Source: Argyresthia goedartella (Eukaryota > Arthropoda > Insecta > Lepidoptera > Argyresthiidae). From it: 64,000 nt of DNA. The notes under the pieces were generated by a model, which saw only the letters and a program-made list of their open reading frames with translations, was not told the DNA's origin and ran no database searches. This document shows positions 25,939 to 36,350 of this stretch, piece by piece (position 1 is the stretch's first letter; every line of letters begins with the position of its first letter). The stretch lies in NCBI GenBank assembly GCA_949825045.1, contig OX463829.1, forward strand, positions 22,662,715 through 22,726,714, written 5' to 3'. The translations under genes and the position numbers were made by a program.

Positions 25939-27087
25939 TTGGTCCTACGTTACTACGGTATTTTCCCTTCTAGCATGTCGTATGACGGTGCTTCTTCTGA
26001 CTGCGGCCAGACAATAAGTAATTATTTCTCTGCTTATTTCCACTCCACCTTCCTGACCTCGGCTACACCTGCTCCTGCAACTGGCGCTGGTTCACAACCT
26101 GACGACCCCGTTGGCTTGTATGATATCGCAAGTATCGCGGTCAAGGCATCAGCTGTTCAGCGGCTACTGGAAGGTCTTGATCTTACAAAGTCGGCTGGTC
26201 CCGACACGTTGCCGGCCAAACTATTGGTCTCGTGTGCCAAAGAACTTTCAGTGCCAGTGTGCATATTGTTTAAACGTTCTCTAGACGAGGGTGTAATGCC
26301 AGACCGTTGGAAATCAGCATTCATTTCATCTATTCACAAAAAAGGCTCTCGTGAGTGTGTCGAACATTACAGACCGATCTCCAAATTATGCCTAATTGCT
26401 TAAATTGTGTTCTCGAACGTATTGTCTATTCACAACTCTACGGTGCTCTGAAAGTTAGTTTTAGCCCCTTTCAGCATTGGTTTCTAAAAGGAAGATCTAC
26501 AGTATCAAACCTAGCGCTTTTTAACGATTATATCACAAAACAAATGGATGATGATAATCAGGTTGACGTCATATATACTGACTACAGGAAGGCCTTTGAT
26601 CGTATAGACCATGATGTTCTACTCAGGAAGCTTAGACTTAGACTTAGACTTAGGCAGTTTGCTGCAATGGATGAGTTCGTACGTTACAAACTGTAATCAG
26701 GCTGTTGTTCTAAATGGCTTCAAATCTTCTTGGATGAATATACCATCTGGTGTCCCCCAGGGATCCCTACTAGGCCCACTATTATTTATTATATTTGTTC
26801 AAGATATCGACTCATGTTTCACTTATTCGCATGTATTGTTGTTCGCTGACGATATGAAAAATTTAGAGTGGTTAACGAGGCCTCCAATTAAATGTCTCCA
26901 AGTGCTTTTTATTACTTTTACGCGTAAACTCAATCCCTCCGTATCAGACTATCAAATAAAAAAACTGCCTCTTAGTAGTAGTAGCCTAGTAGGGATCTTG
27001 GGGTTTTCCACGACTGCAGATGAGTATTTGATCAGCTTATCAATAGCATTGTCAGCAAAGCTTCAAAGGCCCTTGGTTTGGTCATGA
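25939..27087 (+). pseudogene. LINE reverse transcriptase domain, frameshifted
   Basis: Motifs in order are SAGPDTLPAKLL (about 26190), KSAFISSIHKKGS (about 26310), HYRPIS (about 26365), DYRKAFDRIDHDVL (about 26580), GVPQGSLLGPLLF (about 26750) and the catalytic box LLFADD (about 26840). The frame changes near 26355-26400 and again near 26611-26700. A cttaga hexamer run at about 26630-26654 inserts extra Leu-Arg pairs near the second shift. After FADD the sequence no longer resembles the family for about 60 codons, suggesting an internal deletion. Confidence 0.75.
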
Positions 27088-27671
27088 GGTCGTCTAAGTC
27101 GTTTAAGTACATAAAAATTCTCTACTGTAGCTATGTTCGCAGTCACCTGGAATATGCATTTCAGATATGGAATCCTTGTTATGACATTTATAAGGCCAGA
27201 CTTGAGCGGGTTCAAAGGAGGTTTACTCGTTACCTCGGTTTCAAATTCAAGTTACCAAAACTAGACTATGAATACCGATGTGCACGACTTCACCTTCTTC
27301 CTCTGAATCTGCGCAGGGACATTGCAGATGTGACTTTTCTAATGAAAATAGCAAGAGGTATTATTGACTGCCCCGAATTATTAAGTAAACTAAATCTTAA
27401 AGTTCCATTCCACAACCATCGTAGACGTCCACTACTCCGGGTACCACTAGTTCATAGCAATTACAGAGAAAACTCCTACCTGGTCAGAGCATGCTCAACG
27501 TTCACCAGACTTTCTAGTGCGAATGCTGACGGCGATGATGATCGTGGTGACATAGATATTTACTGCAGCAGTGAACAATCACTACGGAGACTTATAATTA
27601 GGAGGTTCTTAAAATCTCTTAATTTCAATGATGCGGATGATGATGAGGGTGATGAGGTGCGTGAGAGGTAA
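27078..27671 (+). pseudogene. LINE C-terminal domain
   Basis: The longest single frame in the window (197 codons). The motif YVRSHLEYAFQIWNP (about residues 15-29), followed by a LERVQRRFTRYL helix, is the conserved thumb/C-terminal region of CR1/Jockey-type reverse transcriptases. The acidic end (DADDDEGDE) comes from a gatgatgatgag run. This part is open, but the upstream frame shifts make the protein non-functional. Confidence 0.7.
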
Positions 27672-28084
27672 TGTTGTTTCTATTGTCTACTATGTGTAGT
27701 GTACATTTATAATATATTTAAACTAAATTAATTTAATAAAAAATCAGAAACGGTATAAGTATATAAATTGCATTTTTTTTTTGGATCTCTTTGTGTGAAG
27801 CTAACTATATGTGGTCGCTTGTTATTGGCTTTTAGTTTAAGACATTGTGTGTATATTAAGTTGTGTAGCCGTAAGCTTCCCTCAATATAACAAAATAAAA
27901 AATAAAAAATAAATAAACAAAACTCAATACCTGCAATTAAAGATCTTTTCCGATAAGATCGGGAGAGTCCGGTTTTCACCGTTAAACAAAATAAAACAAA
28001 ATGGCTAAGAAAATTGCCATACCAATAATTTCTTGTTTGGACGTTTATTTTAATTCCTAAAAACCAGCATGTTTCATTATTTGT

Positions 28085-28250
28085 TGTTATTGGGGCAATA
28101 GAAATACACACCCTGTGAATATTTCAGCTCTCTACCTATTTCGGTTGAATCGGTAGAGCCCGCTGACAGAGGGACAGACGGACGGACGGACAGTGGAGGC
28201 TTAGTAATAGGGTCCCGTTAGGCACCCTTCGGGTACGGAACCCTAAAAAA
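28085..28250 (+). repeat. Repeat M, 3' fragment
   Basis: A gacagacggacggacgg run, then ggcttagtaatagggtcccg and ggtacggaaccctaaaaa, the same tail as at 8215-8295. No 5' part is visible. Confidence 0.6.
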
Positions 28251-28312
28251 CAAACTTACATTTGATATCTTGTTGACTATAACATTTGTCAATGATTCTA
28301 TGGATTAACTTG

Positions 28313-28372
28313 AAGTTAAAGTCAAAGTCAAAATTACGTTATTACTGTAGATATTTACATATACTTAGCAAA
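28313..28372 (-). mobile_element. LINE-A terminal fragment
   Basis: On the minus strand gtttgctaagtatatgtaaa, then cagtaataacg and a gactttgactttaac tail match the last 60 bases of LINE-A (compare 56010-56065). Confidence 0.65.
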
Positions 28373-28449
28373 CTTATGTTATTTTTATGTTAATGTGCTT
28401 GTGACCTGTGCTTTCCGACTATAAAAATAAAATACTCTAGTAATGTGCG

Positions 28450-30575
28450 ACCTCGGTGGGCCTCTAAGGGCTTTCGACTATGCTCAAGAAGAAAAAGGGA
28501 AATATTATAGACTTACAGAAGTACTCCAAACAAAACCAATAAATACTTCAAAACATATTCCAAAAGAATTAGAAGAATAATAAAACTCACACAAAAATCC
28601 CAAAACGATTATTTTATACAAACTTCAAATAATAAATGTAAAGCTACCTCGAAAATAATCAATAATAATTTCAATAATGGAAGAAATGCCCCAAAAGAAA
28701 GCATTAAAAAAATAAAATCTAACAATCGTATAGTGACCGATCATAAGGAGATAAATCAAGCTTTCAATAATTTTCACATAGATCAAGTAGAGCCGCAACA
28801 AACGGGCGATGCTACTAACAGCAGAACAAAAGTAACCTCCATCCCTAATTATTTATTTTTTAAACCCACTTCAGCTGCTGAAGTATATCAAATAATAAAA
28901 AAACAAGGATACTAACAGTACGGGATATGATAATATAAGTACAAAATCTATAAAGCATGTAGCGTCAATCATATCACCAGTCTTAAGTCACGTCATAAAG
29001 TGTACAGAACAAGGCGCTTTCCCTGAAAAGCTCAAGACCACAATTATTAAGCCTTTGTTCAAAAAAGATGATAGAGAAAATATGTCCTGCTATAGACCTG
29101 TCGCACTTATTCCAATACTCTCCAAAGTGTTCAAAAGAATTATTAATAATGTCTTAAACGTCTATTTCGAAAGCAAACATTTATTTAGAAAAGAACAGAA
29201 AGGGTTTCGAAAAAGATAAATAATAGATCAAGCTATTTATGATTTCCTCTTCTATGTAGTAACCAATTTAGATAATAAATCTCCCATATCAGCATTGTAC
29301 ATGGACATGACCAAAGCGTTTGATTGTGTAGATCATGCCATTCTGATAAATAAACTTTACATGTATGGCGTCCGAGGTAATGTGCTTGATCTTATTAAAT
29401 GCTATTTGCGCACCGACAATAACTAACTCAAATGTTGATAATATGCGAAACAACAAAGACAGAAAAACATTACTATTCAGATTTAAGGACGGTACAATAA
29501 GGCGTATACCACAAGGTAGCGTTTTGGGACCGCTGCTATTTATCATTTGTGTAAACGATTTACCTGACGCGATTATCTCACGAACTCACCCTATTGTCAT
29601 GTTTGCTGATTATAGTACAATGATTTCTGAGGGCCGAAATATTAATGCTTATGAATCTGACAAAAATAATTCGCTTAATAATATTATTGAATGGCTCGGA
29701 CAAAACAATCTTCTAATTAATTTAAATAAGACTAATATCATGACATTTAAAAACAATAACAATACAATAAAAAATAAACTTCACATTCACAAAGGTACGA
29801 AAAAATTTGTCGAAATTAATGACAAAAAAATTCTAGGATTAACAATTGACTCCCACTTGATTGGAAAACACATATTGATAATGTCTGCGCAAAGTTGAGC
29901 CAATTTTCATATGCACTATTTATGCTCGCTAAGGTGCGTTGCTATCGACATATAACGCCTAAGTGGCTTCGACTCTCAAATATGGTGTTATATTCTGGGG
30001 TAACTCAACTGATAAGGGCAGGGCTTTAACAAAAGAGATGTCTTAGGGCAATATGTCATCTAAAACTAACAGACGAATGTCAGCCACATTTCATATAATT
30101 ATTTTTTTTGACTTTATCATCGTTCTATATTTACGAAATGGCTGTTTATGTTACAAACAACTGGAATTGTTTTATCAAAGTAAAGTGTAAAAGTAACATT
30201 AAATTAAGCATCCCGCGGCGCTCAACCGCTCTATTTCAAAAAAGTGTGTTTGGTATGACACCAAAAATTTATAATAATCTGCCAATATACATACATGAGA
30301 GACATAGAAAACTTAATGAAATCAAGTTTGAAAGAACATTTGCTAAAGAAAGCCTACTATAGCCTACAGGAATTCCTAAACGTACAGTAAAAAGTTAGCT
30401 ATTAATAGAAACTGTGTAATATTTTTGTATATTGTAACATGTGTATTCTAATTAAATTAAATTAAATGTTTGTACACCCTTAGGGTAGAGTGTGGTGAAC
30501 TATATCTTTATCATTAACAACCCTGTATACCCACATTCAACAAATAAACATTCTTGTATTCTTCTTGTATTCTTA
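28450..30575 (+). mobile_element. LINE-B, decayed non-LTR retrotransposon
   Basis: A second LINE on the plus strand, different in sequence from the one at 25205-27918. The reverse transcriptase region is at 28550-29900, followed by a degenerate C-terminal part (30108-30362) and a short AT-rich 3' UTR. The UTR contains tttgtacacccttagggtag and ends in a cttgtattc repeat near 30575. The 5' end is truncated. Confidence 0.7.
28550..30362 (+). pseudogene. LINE-B reverse transcriptase, inactive
   Basis: Motifs in order are NSTGYDNIS (about 28916), TTIIKPLFKKDD (about 29038), YRPVALIPILSKVF (about 29090), ALYMDMTKAFDCVDH (about 29295), IPQGSVLGPLLFI (about 29505) and MFADYSTM (about 29600). The catalytic FADD box reads FADY, so the second catalytic aspartate is lost. 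There is a frame shift near 28912, an in-frame stop after RKEQKGFRKR near 29218 and another stop near 29424. Any one of these would end activity. Confidence 0.75.
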
Positions 30576-30579
30576 TTTT

Positions 30580-30645
30580 TTTGCCTCTTCTCTACTTTAG
30601 GCCACTAATGGAGAGGAAGGGCGAGGAAACTCCCACGTTTGTAAA
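30580..30645 (-). mobile_element. LINE-A 3' UTR fragment
   Basis: The minus strand carries the gtgggagtttc, cgcccttc, tggcctaaagtagagaag and ggcaaaaa motifs of the LINE-A 3' UTR, in diverged form. Confidence 0.5.
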
Positions 30646-30951
30646 AACCAAATTAATAAAAAAAAACTTGTTTTATCAGCTTTACGCCATGGTAAATTGT
30701 TTGAAACAAACTTTAGAAAAAAATATCTGTTGCAAAATAATTGCAAAGTAGGTGAAGATTACCCTAGAAGGAACAAGGATCATTATTTTATGGGAAATTA
30801 AAAATGGAATATGTTTTTTCGCTAAGTCGCTACAAACTTTTCGCCATACAATAAAATATTATGTTTTGAAAGACTTTTCTCTACTTGTTCAAAATCAAAA
30901 ACATAATTTTTTTTCTTTATTTTCTGTAAATTTCAACATATGTTAAAAAAA
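30646..30951. other. No recognisable feature between two LINE-A fragments
   Basis: AT-rich sequence. Short open frames (such as 30752-30946) have no coding signature. Confidence 0.35.
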
Positions 30952-31043
30952 ACCTAATTTTTTGCCATTTCTCTACATTGGAGCATTGTGGCATGGAAAC
31001 TCCTACGGACTGACTTTTAGATCTCTTTTAAAAGTTTTGTGTT
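30952..31043 (-). mobile_element. LINE-A 3' UTR fragment
   Basis: On the minus strand aaaagagatctaaaagtcag, then gtaggagtttcc and atgtagagaaatggcaaaaa match the LINE-A 3' UTR with several differences. It is separate from the fragment at 30580-30645 because both contain the same part of the UTR. Confidence 0.55.
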
Positions 31044-31675
31044 ACTTTTATAAATATTACATATTAATCATTATTTGAAGGGCACTTGCGTTATATTTTC
31101 AAAATAAAATTTAATTAAAAGTTCTATAAGGGAGATGAGCGTTTAAAATTCTCAATTGCTCGAATAGGTAGTATGAATACCATAGGACATGACACTATGA
31201 AAGTAAGTAAAATACACTAACCTAACATTCGTGTTTAGTCTGACGTTACGAACAGCGAAGCCTCAGAAATTAATCTACCAGCGAATTTATACACCCTGAC
31301 ATTTAAGTGGTTTTAAAGCCGCAGGGAAGCGATTTGCAATTAACAGTGCTATCCATTTCGACAATTTCTACCGCCCCTAGTCGTAAAATAAAAATAAAAA
31401 TAATTGAGAAATCTCGTTTCCAAATAAATTCGAACTACATAGTAGTAGCGCGTCGCCTCACCGTTCCGTAGGTAAATTCGTGATATGCTATTAGATTAGA
31501 TGGTACCTAGTTAAAGTGGTAAAGGCGTTTGGTAGATACTTACCAACATTGCAGATTTTTCACACAGCTCACGAAGTTTACAGTCACTTTTTAATTTAGT
31601 TATTTACACTCACTGATAACGGAGCAATTGTTCGAAGTACAGGCCATTTCGTTCAATACAAAGTTTTACGCAATT
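31044..31675. other. No recognisable feature
   Basis: AT-rich DNA downstream of the first transposase. I looked for terminal inverted repeats of that element here and found none. Confidence 0.35.
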
Positions 31676-31681
31676 ACGTTT

Positions 31682-32737
31682 TTACTTTAATAAAGTATCT
31701 CTGTCACGACTCACTACATTAAATGCGTCTGTTATCGCAATCTTTAATTCATCTCGAGTTTTGTATTCCCGAGTGTACACCAGGCGCTTCAGCGCGGACC
31801 ACAAAGATAAGTCTAATGGTGTGAGTTCCGGACTCCTTGTTGGCCACGACACTGGCCCCCCGCGTCCTAACCAACGCTGCCCGAACACTGTGTTTAGATG
31901 CTTTTGCACGTCGCGTTGGTATTGTGCTGGGCACCCATCATACTGGTAATACAAATCCACCAGCACTGCTAACGGGTATGGGTACGGGTACGGTAACGGC
32001 ATCTTTGAGTAGAACGGGTATGACGCGTTGTAGCATGTCCAGGTACATAACTCCGCTCAAATGTCCTTCCACGAAATGAGGTCCGATTAGTCCGAGGTCC
32101 ATTAATTATCCCGGCCCATACATTTACCGAAAAACGCACTTGATGAGCACACTCGGGGGTCACGTGGGGGTTGCTAAAAGCCCAACAATGTTCATTGCGT
32201 TGGTTGAATAGTCCAACATGCGTGAAAGTTGACTCGTCAGTTCACAAAATGTTTGTATCTTGATTTGCAAATCCACTGACTAAACGCAATCCTGGCCGGT
32301 CCATTGTTGTCGTGGAGGGTATGAAGACGCCTAAAATGGTACGGGTGTAACTTTTCTGAGTTTACCAGCTTCCACACGTAATACTGGCTCACGTTGAACC
32401 GAATCGCAGCCATTCGAGTGCTCCGCCGAGGATCGCGTCCGAAGTACTCGATGATTTCCTCATCGAAGCCTGGTCTGTAGATGCGGGGTCCACCTCGGGC
32501 TTGAGCATGCTCTAGTACCCTAAACTGTCCATGATCAATTAATCGTTGAGTAACCGCCAGGAAAGTGTTTACTGAAGGAACCTGTGGGTTTGGGATGCCC
32601 TGCTGCATTCTGAGATTGTTCAGGTGGTCCGGTTGTGCGTAGAGCCGTCGAGCTTCTTCTGTGTTGTAATTCGCAATAGCGTATTGTTACACCATACTAA
32701 GATACTCCAAATTTGAGTATGCGTAATGCCGATCCAT
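31682..32737 (-). pseudogene. IS630/Tc1/mariner-superfamily transposase, frameshifted
   Basis: The minus-strand frame begins MDRHYAYSNLEYLSM at 32737 and meets a stop soon after. A helix-turn-helix region (STRMAAIRFNVSQYYVWKL) follows at 32608-32237. The first catalytic motif TDESTFTH is in another frame near 32235, and the second (QYDGCPAQ) lies in 32002-31682. The third block reads RSPELTPLDLSLW, with glutamate where related proteins have aspartate, 36 residues after the second D. Known family role: cut-and-paste transposition. At least two frame shifts and one stop make it dead. I found no terminal inverted repeats. Confidence 0.7.
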
Positions 32738-32909
32738 TTTCGCGCGTTTTTTAAGCAGCGTCACGTATCACACGCACGAGTATCGCGCTATGGGTAAAAG
32801 ATGCGCGCGCCGAAAATGAAAGGGTTGGGGGCGGGGCCAGATAGCATGCACTCAAAGTATGCTCCTTCGGAAAGGATACACGCCAACGAATAATACAATC
32901 ATGAAAACA

Positions 32910-33843
32910 TTTTTAAACGCTTTTCCCGGAATTGCGTTCAGTTCTTGCCGCGAATTCTCCTTTGTCTTCTAACTTATGAAAACGGGTGCCACGAAGTGGT
33001 AATTTGAGTTTAGGAAAAAGAAAGAAGCCGGCTGGAGCCATATTTGGTGAATAAGGTGGTTGCTCGATGGTATTTGTTGAGTTTTTGGTCAAAAATTCGT
33101 TCACAATGATAGTGCGTAGCCTAGTAGTAGCCTTGTGCGAAGGCGCATTATCGTGGTGCAAAAACCAAGAATTTTCTTTCCACAGATCTGGCCTTTTTCA
33201 TCGAATATTCTCTCTTAAACGCCGCGTAATGCTCGAATCATATTATTTATTTTTCTTTTGACCTTCAGGCATGAATTCCGAGTGCACAACACCGCGATAG
33301 TCAAAGAAAACAGTCAACATGACTTTGACTTTTGATCGATTTGGCGTGGTTTTTACGGTTTCGGTTCAGTTGGATGGCGCCACTCCGAAGCTTGTTGACT
33401 AGTTTGCATGTCAAATTCGTAAACCCACGTCTCGTCACCAGTAATAATGCGTTTCATGACTGTTGGGTTGGGATTGTCCACAGCGACTCTTATACGATTG
33501 TTTATTTGAAGAAAATTCAGGTCTCTTGGGACTAGTCGAGCGGCAACATGTTTCATACCCAAGTGATTATTTAAAATGGTACGGATCGACTCGTGTGAGA
33601 CAGAAAGTTCAGCGGCTATCTCTCTCGAATTTGAATGAGGATTATCAGTCACTATTTTCTTCACACTATTGCGATATTAATTTCAGTTGCAGACGTTGAT
33701 GGTCTGCCAGAGCGAGGCAAATCTTCCATCACATCTCGACCGCTTTTGAACGCTTTGTACCAATAGCATGTGTTTTTGACAAAGTCGATTCACCGCAAAA
33801 TAAAAAATTAAGATAAAACTCTTTGTTCGGTGTTTTTGTCCAT
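32910..33843 (-). pseudogene. mariner-type transposase, dead copy
   Basis: The minus-strand start is MDKNTEQRVLS (33843), typical of a mariner N-terminus, followed by a stop and shortened DNA-binding region. SGRPSTSATEI is near 33690, then a frame at 33664-33353 with IITGDETWVYEFD (first catalytic D). A frame at 33161-32913 has HHDNAPSH (second D). The final motif reads YSPNMAPAGFF, whereas active relatives have YSPDLAP.D, so the third catalytic aspartate is replaced by asparagine. Its 3' neighbour at 31682-32737 is a different transposase family on the same strand. No clear inverted termini were found. Confidence 0.8.
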
Positions 33844-34027
33844 TATAAAATTCGCAATACACACAAGATATGATATACTTTTTTTTCTAAATAACAGATG
33901 CAACTCAAACTCCGCGTCAAGATTGAAAACAGTTGTGGTAATCGAACACCAACAATAAAAAAACAAAATTCGAATTTGGAACCATAGACAACTCATCCAT
34001 TTCCAACCTTTTCCTCATCCATTTCCA

Positions 34028-34080
34028 ACCTTTGATAGCATATTGCAGTGGGGTCCCCACTGCAATATGCTATCAAAGGT
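34028..34080. repeat. Near-perfect palindrome at the end of a LINE-A copy
   Basis: Arms of 26 bases (34028-34053 and 34055-34080) are exact complements, with one base (t) between them. The right arm is LINE-A sequence on the minus strand (compare tgatagcaaattgcagagcg at 55218). The left arm is an inverted copy of it and marks where the LINE-A copy stops. Upstream at 33990-34030 a 20-base motif (ctcatccatttccaacc) is repeated directly. Confidence 0.85.
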
Positions 34081-34147
34081 GATACTTCGAAACTTCGAGT
34101 CATTTACGTATTGCTGTCTAAAAATTAACTGTTCTCAACTTGCCTGA

Positions 34148-34397
34148 TGTGCCGGGCGACTATGTTAGTCAAATTTTCACGTAATGTTAAGATAAGTTGA
34201 CGACCGTCACAGATAAGGTATATTTATATTCATCACTATGTCTTATATGTACGTCATTAATAACATGCACCAACCTAGTATATAAGCTAGGATTTCCTTT
34301 AATAAATTAGTCTAGTATAGTCTCGTATTTGCGCGCATCTCAAGTCTTTTACTTTACTCCCGAAGATGTCGCTCTCCTTATAATTGCCTCTGGCAAA
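34148..34397 (+). repeat. 5' LTR
   Basis: Begins tgtgccgggcgactatg and ends cctctggcaaa. It contains a possible core promoter (tagtatataagctagg, about 34277) and a possible polyadenylation signal (aataaa, 34302). It differs from the 3' LTR at about seven places by eye. The last aa is shared by both copies, so the end is not a clean CA. Confidence 0.8.
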
Positions 34398-34856
34398 GTG
34401 ATGACCCGACTTTTGAACATCAGCAACCTTCGGTAATAGCAGCATGGACCCAGCCGCGAAGAAAACTCCGTGTGCTGCCACCTTAGAAGTGCAAGCAAGA
34501 AGCACTTCGCCCAAGATTGCCGAGCCCCGACTTCGGCAACCAAGACGACATCAAGCAAGCCATAACCGGACCAGATTTTAAAACGGACCAGAGGCCAAAT
34601 AATTTCAACTGAAGATTTCCCGCATCGAACTCAAGATACCGCAAGAATAATGAACCGATAGTCAGCCGACTGCTGATTTATCAAAATGGAGCTCGCACCA
34701 GCAGAAACGAACGCGTCGGCAAATTCATTCACAGCAAGCAGCTTTTTCAAGTTCAAGACATAGGAAGCCGTTCCAGCCCCCAGAAGAGTATTGAAACATC
34801 ATCGATATACCTGATCCAACGAATACTGAAATCATCCAGGAAGAACATCGCACGAA

Positions 34857-34928
<72 letters not shown>
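34857..34928. repeat. (AT)n microsatellite
   Basis: About 72 bases of uninterrupted alternating A and T within the LTR element's internal region. It produces a false Tyr-Ile run in the minus-strand translation. Confidence 0.95.
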
Positions 34929-34932
<4 letters not shown>

Positions 34933-35389
34933 TGGTGTACAAGATGTGCCCTATGTTGCCAAATCCCAAGGTTTTTAGGCACACAAATTTCATCAATCGA
35001 CAACTTAATATTCACTCAAGAGTGAAGAGCACGCACGTACATATGACGTACGAGATCATTGACTGCCTACAGCCAAGGTTACAGATTTAATGCTGACGCT
35101 GATTCAGCACAATCATCCTTGTGTAGGTACGGTCGCAATTATAAACAAACAGTGATTACAACTTCAACGACGTGCGATGCAAATTGACTCATCGATTCCT
35201 GAAAACATGGGCGGCTGCAGCATCAGACGACTCTCCTGCGGATCTTTTTCAGGTTATAGGTTAAGTTAGTTTACTAACCGCGAAGCCCCATTTTCCTAGT
35301 GTTTTTCTGTTTTCCAGTTTTTAGTTTATTTTATGTAGTGTGCGGCCAGTTTATTTTATGTTGTTCATTGTTATAAGTATATTCTTTTT

Positions 35390-35411
35390 TTTTCCCTAAA
35401 GGAGGAGTATC
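35390..35411 (+). promoter_or_regulatory. Polypurine tract before the 3' LTR
   Basis: A T-rich run is followed by aaaggaggag and tatc, immediately before the 3' LTR start tgtgccgg. In LTR retrotransposons this purine tract primes plus-strand DNA synthesis. Role inferred from position. Confidence 0.55.
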
Positions 35412-35663
35412 TGTGCCGGTCGACTATGTTAGTCATATTTTCACGTAATGTTAAGATAAGTTGACGACCGTCACAGATAAGGTATATTTATATTCATCAC
35501 GCACTATGTCTTATTTACGTCATTAATAACATGCACCAACCTAGTATATAAGCTAGGATTTCCTATAATAAATTAGTCTAGTATAGTCTGGTATTTGCGC
35601 GCATCTCAAGCCTTTTACTTTACTCCCGAAGATGTCGCTCTCCTTATAATTGCCTCTGGCAAA
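35412..35663 (+). repeat. 3' LTR
   Basis: Same start (tgtgccggtcgactatg) and end as the 5' LTR, with a four-base insertion (gcac) near 35500 relative to it. The next bases are the target duplication cctga and LINE-A sequence. Confidence 0.8.
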
Positions 35664-36350
35664 CCTGACATTTGGAGGTGATAATTTGATATACATCGCG
35701 CCAAACGTTATGAGTGGTGGCCTTGAATGCGCAGAAGTCACTTTTCAATACCTGTATATGCGCTGTAATTCCCGCCAACGTCGCCCAGCGCTCTTAATTC
35801 GTGGCGTATACATTTAGTTTTACCGTTTAACAATAAATTATTAAGTGTGAAGCATTTCAAGATTAAAGACAATGAAAAATCTTCTTTTTGTCTTTTAACT
35901 TTGATGATCAGTGAACCATCATCGGCAAACAACACTATGCCAGCCAATTTCTCCACCATAAAAGTCAGATCGTTGATTTATACCAAGAATAAGAAAGGGC
36001 CTAATATGGACCGCTGATTTTTACTCCCGATCCATCACATTTAACGCCGTTGATTTCTGCCCTGGAATTGTTTTGCTCGAATATGGTCTTAGTAGTTCCA
36101 ACGCTTAATTTTTATCCCCTATTGATTTAATTTCATTAGAAGCGTATCAAGGTCAATACAAACAAAAATGTGAGATATAAGGGTAATGCCTGCATCCATA
36201 GTTGATTCACCGCTAGTGTAACCGAATTGTTTGGCGTGGACTTGTTTTGTACGGTTGAAGAGTGAGGGTTGATTGAATATAACCTTTCAAATATTTTACT
36301 TAGTGCTGAAAGAATAAATATTGGTCTGAAATTTAAAAGATCAAGGTATC

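Larger units (their letters stand above)
25205..27918 (+). mobile_element. Decayed non-LTR retrotransposon (CR1/Jockey-type)
   Basis: It contains, in order, the end of an endonuclease domain, a reverse transcriptase and a C-terminal domain, all on the plus strand but spread over at least five frames. The proposed 3' end is the A-rich tail at 27888-27918; the 5' end is truncated upstream of 25229. It lies about 260 bases beyond the tandem duplication. The family is not named because I could not search a library. Confidence 0.7.
34143..35668 (+). mobile_element. Short BEL/Pao-like LTR element, internally deleted
   Basis: Two direct repeats of about 250 bp (34148-34397 and 35412-35663) flank about 1.0 kb. 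The 5-bp direct repeat cctga lies on both outer sides (34143-34147 and 35664-35668), matching a target-site duplication. A purine run ccctaaaggaggag precedes the 3' LTR, as expected for a polypurine tract. A tgacccgacttttgaac stretch follows the 5' LTR and resembles a tRNA-Trp-type primer site. Neither gag nor pol is recognisable, so it must have moved with help from a complete relative. Superfamily is inferred. Confidence 0.75.
34081..36350 (-). pseudogene. LINE-A reverse transcriptase fragment, split by an LTR element
   Basis: Minus-strand LINE-A sequence lies on both sides of the LTR element: 35664-36350 (upstream part) and 34055-34147 (downstream part). The first contains GPFLFLVYIND (about 35985), VLFADDGS (about 35930) and LNNLLLNGKTKCI (about 35825), like the copy at 54721-56065. 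The catalytic FADD box is intact, but frames are broken. The join point, ggcctga|cattt in the intact relative, is exactly where the target duplication occurs. Confidence 0.75.

Noticed and set aside
34725..35015. 96-codon minus-strand frame with a Tyr-Ile run
   Set aside because: Produced by the (AT)n run inside the LTR element; flanking residues match no domain I know.
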